From: an uncultured Clostridia bacterium
Lineage (GTDB): Bacteria > Bacillota > Clostridia > Oscillospirales > Ruminococcaceae
Reading direction: 5' to 3'
Length of the DNA stretch: 8,411 nucleotides
Assembly: GCA_945835425.1 (NCBI GenBank)
Contig: CAMAJC010000065.1
Coordinates: forward strand, 1 to 8,411
The translations under genes were made by a program, and so were the position numbers. This document shows positions 6,384 to 8,411 of the stretch, piece by piece; the first letter of the stretch is position 1; every line of letters begins with the position of its first letter. The notes below the pieces were generated by a model. It saw only the letters and a list, made by a program, of their open reading frames with translations, made no database searches and was not told the DNA's origin.

Positions 6384-6424
6384 GGCGCACTTCCTTTCTG
6401 TAATTGAAACGGCTCTATATGAAT

Positions 6425-6453
6425 ATCATAGCACAACGGGCGTCGAAAGGCAA
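6425..6453 (-). promoter_or_regulatory. Promoter of the small cysteine protein gene
   Basis: On the minus strand TTGCCT (complement of 6448-6453) and TATGAT (complement of 6425-6430) are 17 bases apart, and TGC directly precedes the -10, giving an extended -10 as well. The predicted start near 6418 is about 35 bases before the ATG. This is one of the best-formed promoters in the window. Confidence 0.75.
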
Positions 6454-6481
6454 ACCGGCAAAGAAGTTTTGGTAAAACCGT

Positions 6482-6504
6482 GGCGGCCGCAGGCCGCCGC
6501 TACA
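6482..6504. repeat. Short palindromic repeat, AGCGGCGG type (copy 1)
   Basis: GGCGGCC (6482-6488) and GGCCGCC (6492-6498) form a perfect 7-bp GC stem with a 3-base loop. On the minus strand the edge reads TGTAGCGGCGGCCTGC, matching the plus-strand sequence at 8367-8380 at 13 of 14 positions from AGCGGCGG onward. It lies between the divergent promoters of the small cysteine protein and the 540-residue protein. Confidence 0.6.
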
Positions 6505-6598
6505 GTCAATGGACATGACCATTTATAACGGCAGGGCTTTATTGATAGGCTCCAAATCTTAATTTTTGTCGGTTTTCCCTTAGATTTTGCATTTGCTC

Positions 6599-6627
6599 TT
6601 GCCATTTTTCCGAAAAGCAGGTATGAT
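6599..6627 (+). promoter_or_regulatory. Promoter of the 540-residue membrane protein gene
   Basis: TTGCCA (6599-6604) and TATGAT (6622-6627) are separated by 17 bases. The transcript would begin near 6634, about 44 bases before the ATG at 6678. The 190 bases upstream (6431-6598) hold only the palindromic repeat and AT-rich sequence; I see no other gene there. Confidence 0.75.
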
Positions 6628-6662
6628 TAAGAAAAAAGATATGGGGTCTGCCTTCCCGGCAG

Positions 6663-6670
6663 AGAAAGGA
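6663..6670 (+). promoter_or_regulatory. Ribosome binding site that selects ATG 6678
   Basis: AGAAAGGA ends one base before ATG 6672 but seven bases before the in-frame ATG 6678, so 6678 is the likely start. A small hairpin (TCTGCC 6647-6652 with GGCAGA 6658-6663) touches the left edge of this site. Confidence 0.6.
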
Positions 6671-6677
6671 AATGCAC

Positions 6678-8300
6678 ATGACAAGAAATAAAGTTTTGCG
6701 TACCATCCTCCCGATTCTGATCACTTTGGCGCTCGGCGGAGGGCTGTACTATTACGCGCCGCCTGCTCTGAATATCCACGACAGCAGGCTCTGGTGGACG
6801 GTGATCTTTCTGCTGGTCATTTACGGCTTTCTGCGGCTGATCGCAGGGCGCCGGACGCTGATCGAAAACGGCCGTCCCAACTTCAAGGGATTTCTGGGTT
6901 TTGCAGCCGCAGCCGTGCTGGCCATTGTGTTTATGGTGATCGGGCTGTTTACGACGCCGCTGTTCTTCTCCGGACGGTATGCGCAGGCCGGACAGGAGCG
7001 GATTACCACCGGCGACTTCTCCTCGGAGGTGCAGGTAGTGGAAAACGGCGAGATCACCGATATCGCCATCATGGACACCACCACCGCAGCCGCCATGGGC
7101 AAGCGCCAGATCGGCTCCCTCGGGACGCTGGCGACCCAGTACGAGCTGGGTCAGTTTATGACCACAACCGTCACCGGTCAGGCGAAAAAGGTCGCGACCA
7201 TGGGCTACGGCGGCTTCTGGAAATGGCTCAACCGCCGCGGAGAGGGCATTCCCGGCTATGTGTCGGTCGACCCGGTCAACGGCAGCAGCGAATATGTCGA
7301 GTTCCCGGAGCCGATTCATTATTCCGACACCGCCTATTTTAATGAAAATATCTACCGCCATATGCAGTTTGCAGCGCCGACCGCCTATTTCGGCAACGTC
7401 CACTTCGAGGTCGACAACGACGGCAACCCCTATTGGATTGCAACGACCTATGCGTTCCGGGTGGGCCTGACCGGCTGTCCGGTGCCGAACGGTGTGCTGG
7501 TCTGCGACGCGGTCACCGGCAAAACGGTTCGCTACAGCGCGGAGGAAGCGCCCGGCTGGGTCAGCATTGTCTACCCGGCAGACGACCTGATCCGTCTGGT
7601 CAACTACGCAGGTCTGTACGGCAACGGCTACTGGAACTCCATGATGGCCAAGACCGGCGTCTACCGCTGCACCGATGATTACGGCTACAAGGTCGTCGGC
7701 GAGAACCTCAACGCCTTCACCGGCATCACCTCCGCCGCCAGCGACGAATCCAACATCGCCTTTATCCTCTGCGATGAGCATACCGGCCAGGTGCGCCGCT
7801 ACGATATCTACGGCGCCGAGGAATATTCCGCCGAGACTGCCGCTGAGGGTCTGGTCATGAACTTCGGCTACCGGGCGTCTTTCCCGAGCCTTGTCAACGT
7901 AAACGGCAGCCCGGTTTATGTCATGGCCCTGACCGATGACGGCGCGCTCATCAAGAAGTACGCCATGGTCGACCTGCAGGACTACACCAAGGTCGTCGCC
8001 GGCGACACCATCCAGGACACCTGGCGGCAGTTCGTCTCCAAGTACGGCTCCGGTACCGCCGGGAATGTGCCCGATATGGACGGAACCGGCGAGGTCAAAA
8101 CCATCCGCCTGACAGCGCCCGTGGAGATCGCGGTCGTCGAGGGCAACTCCTACGCTTACCTCAAAGCGAAGGACGGCATCTACCGCATCCCGGTCGACGG
8201 GAACGAAGAGGTGCTGTTTATTTCCGATGGGGAAGAGGTTGAACTCACGGTTTATGAGACCCTGCGGGAAGGCATTTTCACCGCCGGACTGAATAAATAA
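6678..8300 (+). CDS. Membrane-anchored protein of unknown function with large extracytoplasmic domain
   Basis: The 540-residue protein begins with three hydrophobic segments (about 8-27, 38-56 and 71-94), with basic residues between the second and third (GRR, about 57-59). A mostly hydrophilic region rich in Gly, Tyr, Asp and Thr follows from 95 to the end, probably outside the membrane. Similar beta-hairpin-like motifs recur: YVSVDPVNGSSEYV (194-207), VLVCDAVTGKTVRYS (273-287) and FILCDEHTGQVRRYD (362-376). They resemble the DxxTGxVxxY pattern of PepSY-type folds. Four cysteines (267, 276, 331, 365) could form disulfides. No catalytic motif, sortase signal or lipobox is visible. I recall similar membrane proteins in Clostridia but know no function for them. 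It has its own promoter and terminator, so the neighbours give no hint. A cell-envelope role is likely; more cannot be said. Confidence 0.88.
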   Translation: MTRNKVLRTILPILITLALGGGLYYYAPPALNIHDSRLWWTVIFLLVIYGFLRLIAGRRTLIENGRPNFKGFLGFAAAAVLAIVFMVIGLFTTPLFFSGRYAQAGQERITTGDFSSEVQVVENGEITDIAIMDTTTAAAMGKRQIGSLGTLATQYELGQFMTTTVTGQAKKVATMGYGGFWKWLNRRGEGIPGYVSVDPVNGSSEYVEFPEPIHYSDTAYFNENIYRHMQFAAPTAYFGNVHFEVDNDGNPYWIATTYAFRVGLTGCPVPNGVLVCDAVTGKTVRYSAEEAPGWVSIVYPADDLIRLVNYAGLYGNGYWNSMMAKTGVYRCTDDYGYKVVGENLNAFTGITSAASDESNIAFILCDEHTGQVRRYDIYGAEEYSAETAAEGLVMNFGYRASFPSLVNVNGSPVYVMALTDDGALIKKYAMVDLQDYTKVVAGDTIQDTWRQFVSKYGSGTAGNVPDMDGTGEVKTIRLTAPVEIAVVEGNSYAYLKAKDGIYRIPVDGNEEVLFISDGEEVELTVYETLREGIFTAGLNK

Positions 8301-8315
8301 AACAGGATAATAAGA

Positions 8316-8348
8316 CCGGGAGCGGGCTGGACCTGCTTCCGGGTTTAT
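8316..8348 (+). terminator. Probable terminator of the 540-residue protein gene
   Basis: CCGGGAGCGGG (8316-8326) pairs with CCTGCTTCCGG (8332-8342) over 11 positions including two G-T wobbles, with a 5-base loop. The tail GTTTATGATTATATA is AT-rich but has only a short T run. It lies 15 bases after the stop. Confidence 0.6.
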
Positions 8349-8363
8349 GATTATATATGATAA

Positions 8364-8393
8364 TACAGCGGCGGGCTGCCCTCAGCCCGTCGC
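8364..8393. repeat. Short palindromic repeat, AGCGGCGG type (copy 2)
   Basis: GCGGCGGGCTG (8368-8378) and CAGCCCGTCGC (8383-8393) form an 11-bp stem with one G-T wobble and loop CCCT. Its edge ACAGCGGCGGGCTGC matches the minus-strand repeat at 6504-6482. It lies just beyond the terminator of the last gene. Confidence 0.6.
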
Positions 8394-8411
8394 GATTAGT
8401 ACATTACCCTC

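Noticed and set aside
6138..6407. Plus-strand frame of 89 codons overlapping the small cysteine protein gene
   Set aside because: It has no ribosome site, reads through the palindromic terminator, and lies antisense to a gene with a recognised family pattern and full signals.
6627..7781. Minus-strand open frame of 384 codons opposite the 540-residue protein gene
   Set aside because: The plus-strand gene has a well-formed promoter, ribosome site, signal-like membrane segments and terminator. The antisense translation has none of these and low-complexity composition.
4871..8393. CRISPR array from the recurring palindromes
   Set aside because: The copies are far apart, differ in arm sequence, lack regular spacers and have no cas genes nearby.

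Overview
The window looks like chromosomal DNA of a GC-rich Gram-positive Clostridia member, probably of the Oscillospiraceae/Ruminococcaceae type. This is an inference from several signs: purine-rich ribosome binding sites, sigma-A-type promoters in AT-rich gaps between GC-rich genes, a clostridial-type long citrate synthase, a small cysteine protein of a family I associate with Clostridia, and short palindromic intergenic repeats. No phage, plasmid, CRISPR, rRNA or tRNA signal is visible. This is mostly ordinary housekeeping and membrane-biology sequence with several noteworthy intergenic elements.

Layout from left to right. Bases 1-90 are the 3' end of an unidentified plus-strand gene. The gap after it holds a compact MITE-like inverted-repeat element of about 99 bp flanked by TACG on both sides, then a probable promoter. 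A monocistronic citrate synthase gene (351-1703) follows, with its own terminator. A clear promoter at about 1817-1844 then drives a likely two-gene operon: an AI-2E-family (UPF0118) membrane protein starting at a GTG at 1956, and a cardiolipin synthase (3245-4792). A strong terminator at 4812-4846 is probably bidirectional, because the next gene converges on it.

On the minus strand, 5990-4933 encodes a PfoR/PTS_EIIC_2-type membrane protein split by a one-base deletion in a short T run at 5315-5317. Further upstream on the same strand lies a separately promoted 63-residue four-cysteine protein (6383-6192). The last gene (6678-8300, plus strand) encodes a 540-residue protein with three N-terminal membrane segments and a large, probably extracytoplasmic, domain of unknown function.

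The intergenic regions from about 4.87 kb onward carry four short perfect or near-perfect palindromes (about 4876, 6167, 6482 and 8368). They share edge sequences (TAGGG or AGCGGCGG) but have different, internally complementary arms. They look like a REP-like family, and one seems to serve as the terminator of the small cysteine protein gene. The best candidates for something undescribed are these palindromes, the MITE-like element and the 540-residue protein. I see no defence, biosynthetic or otherwise clearly novel multi-gene system.
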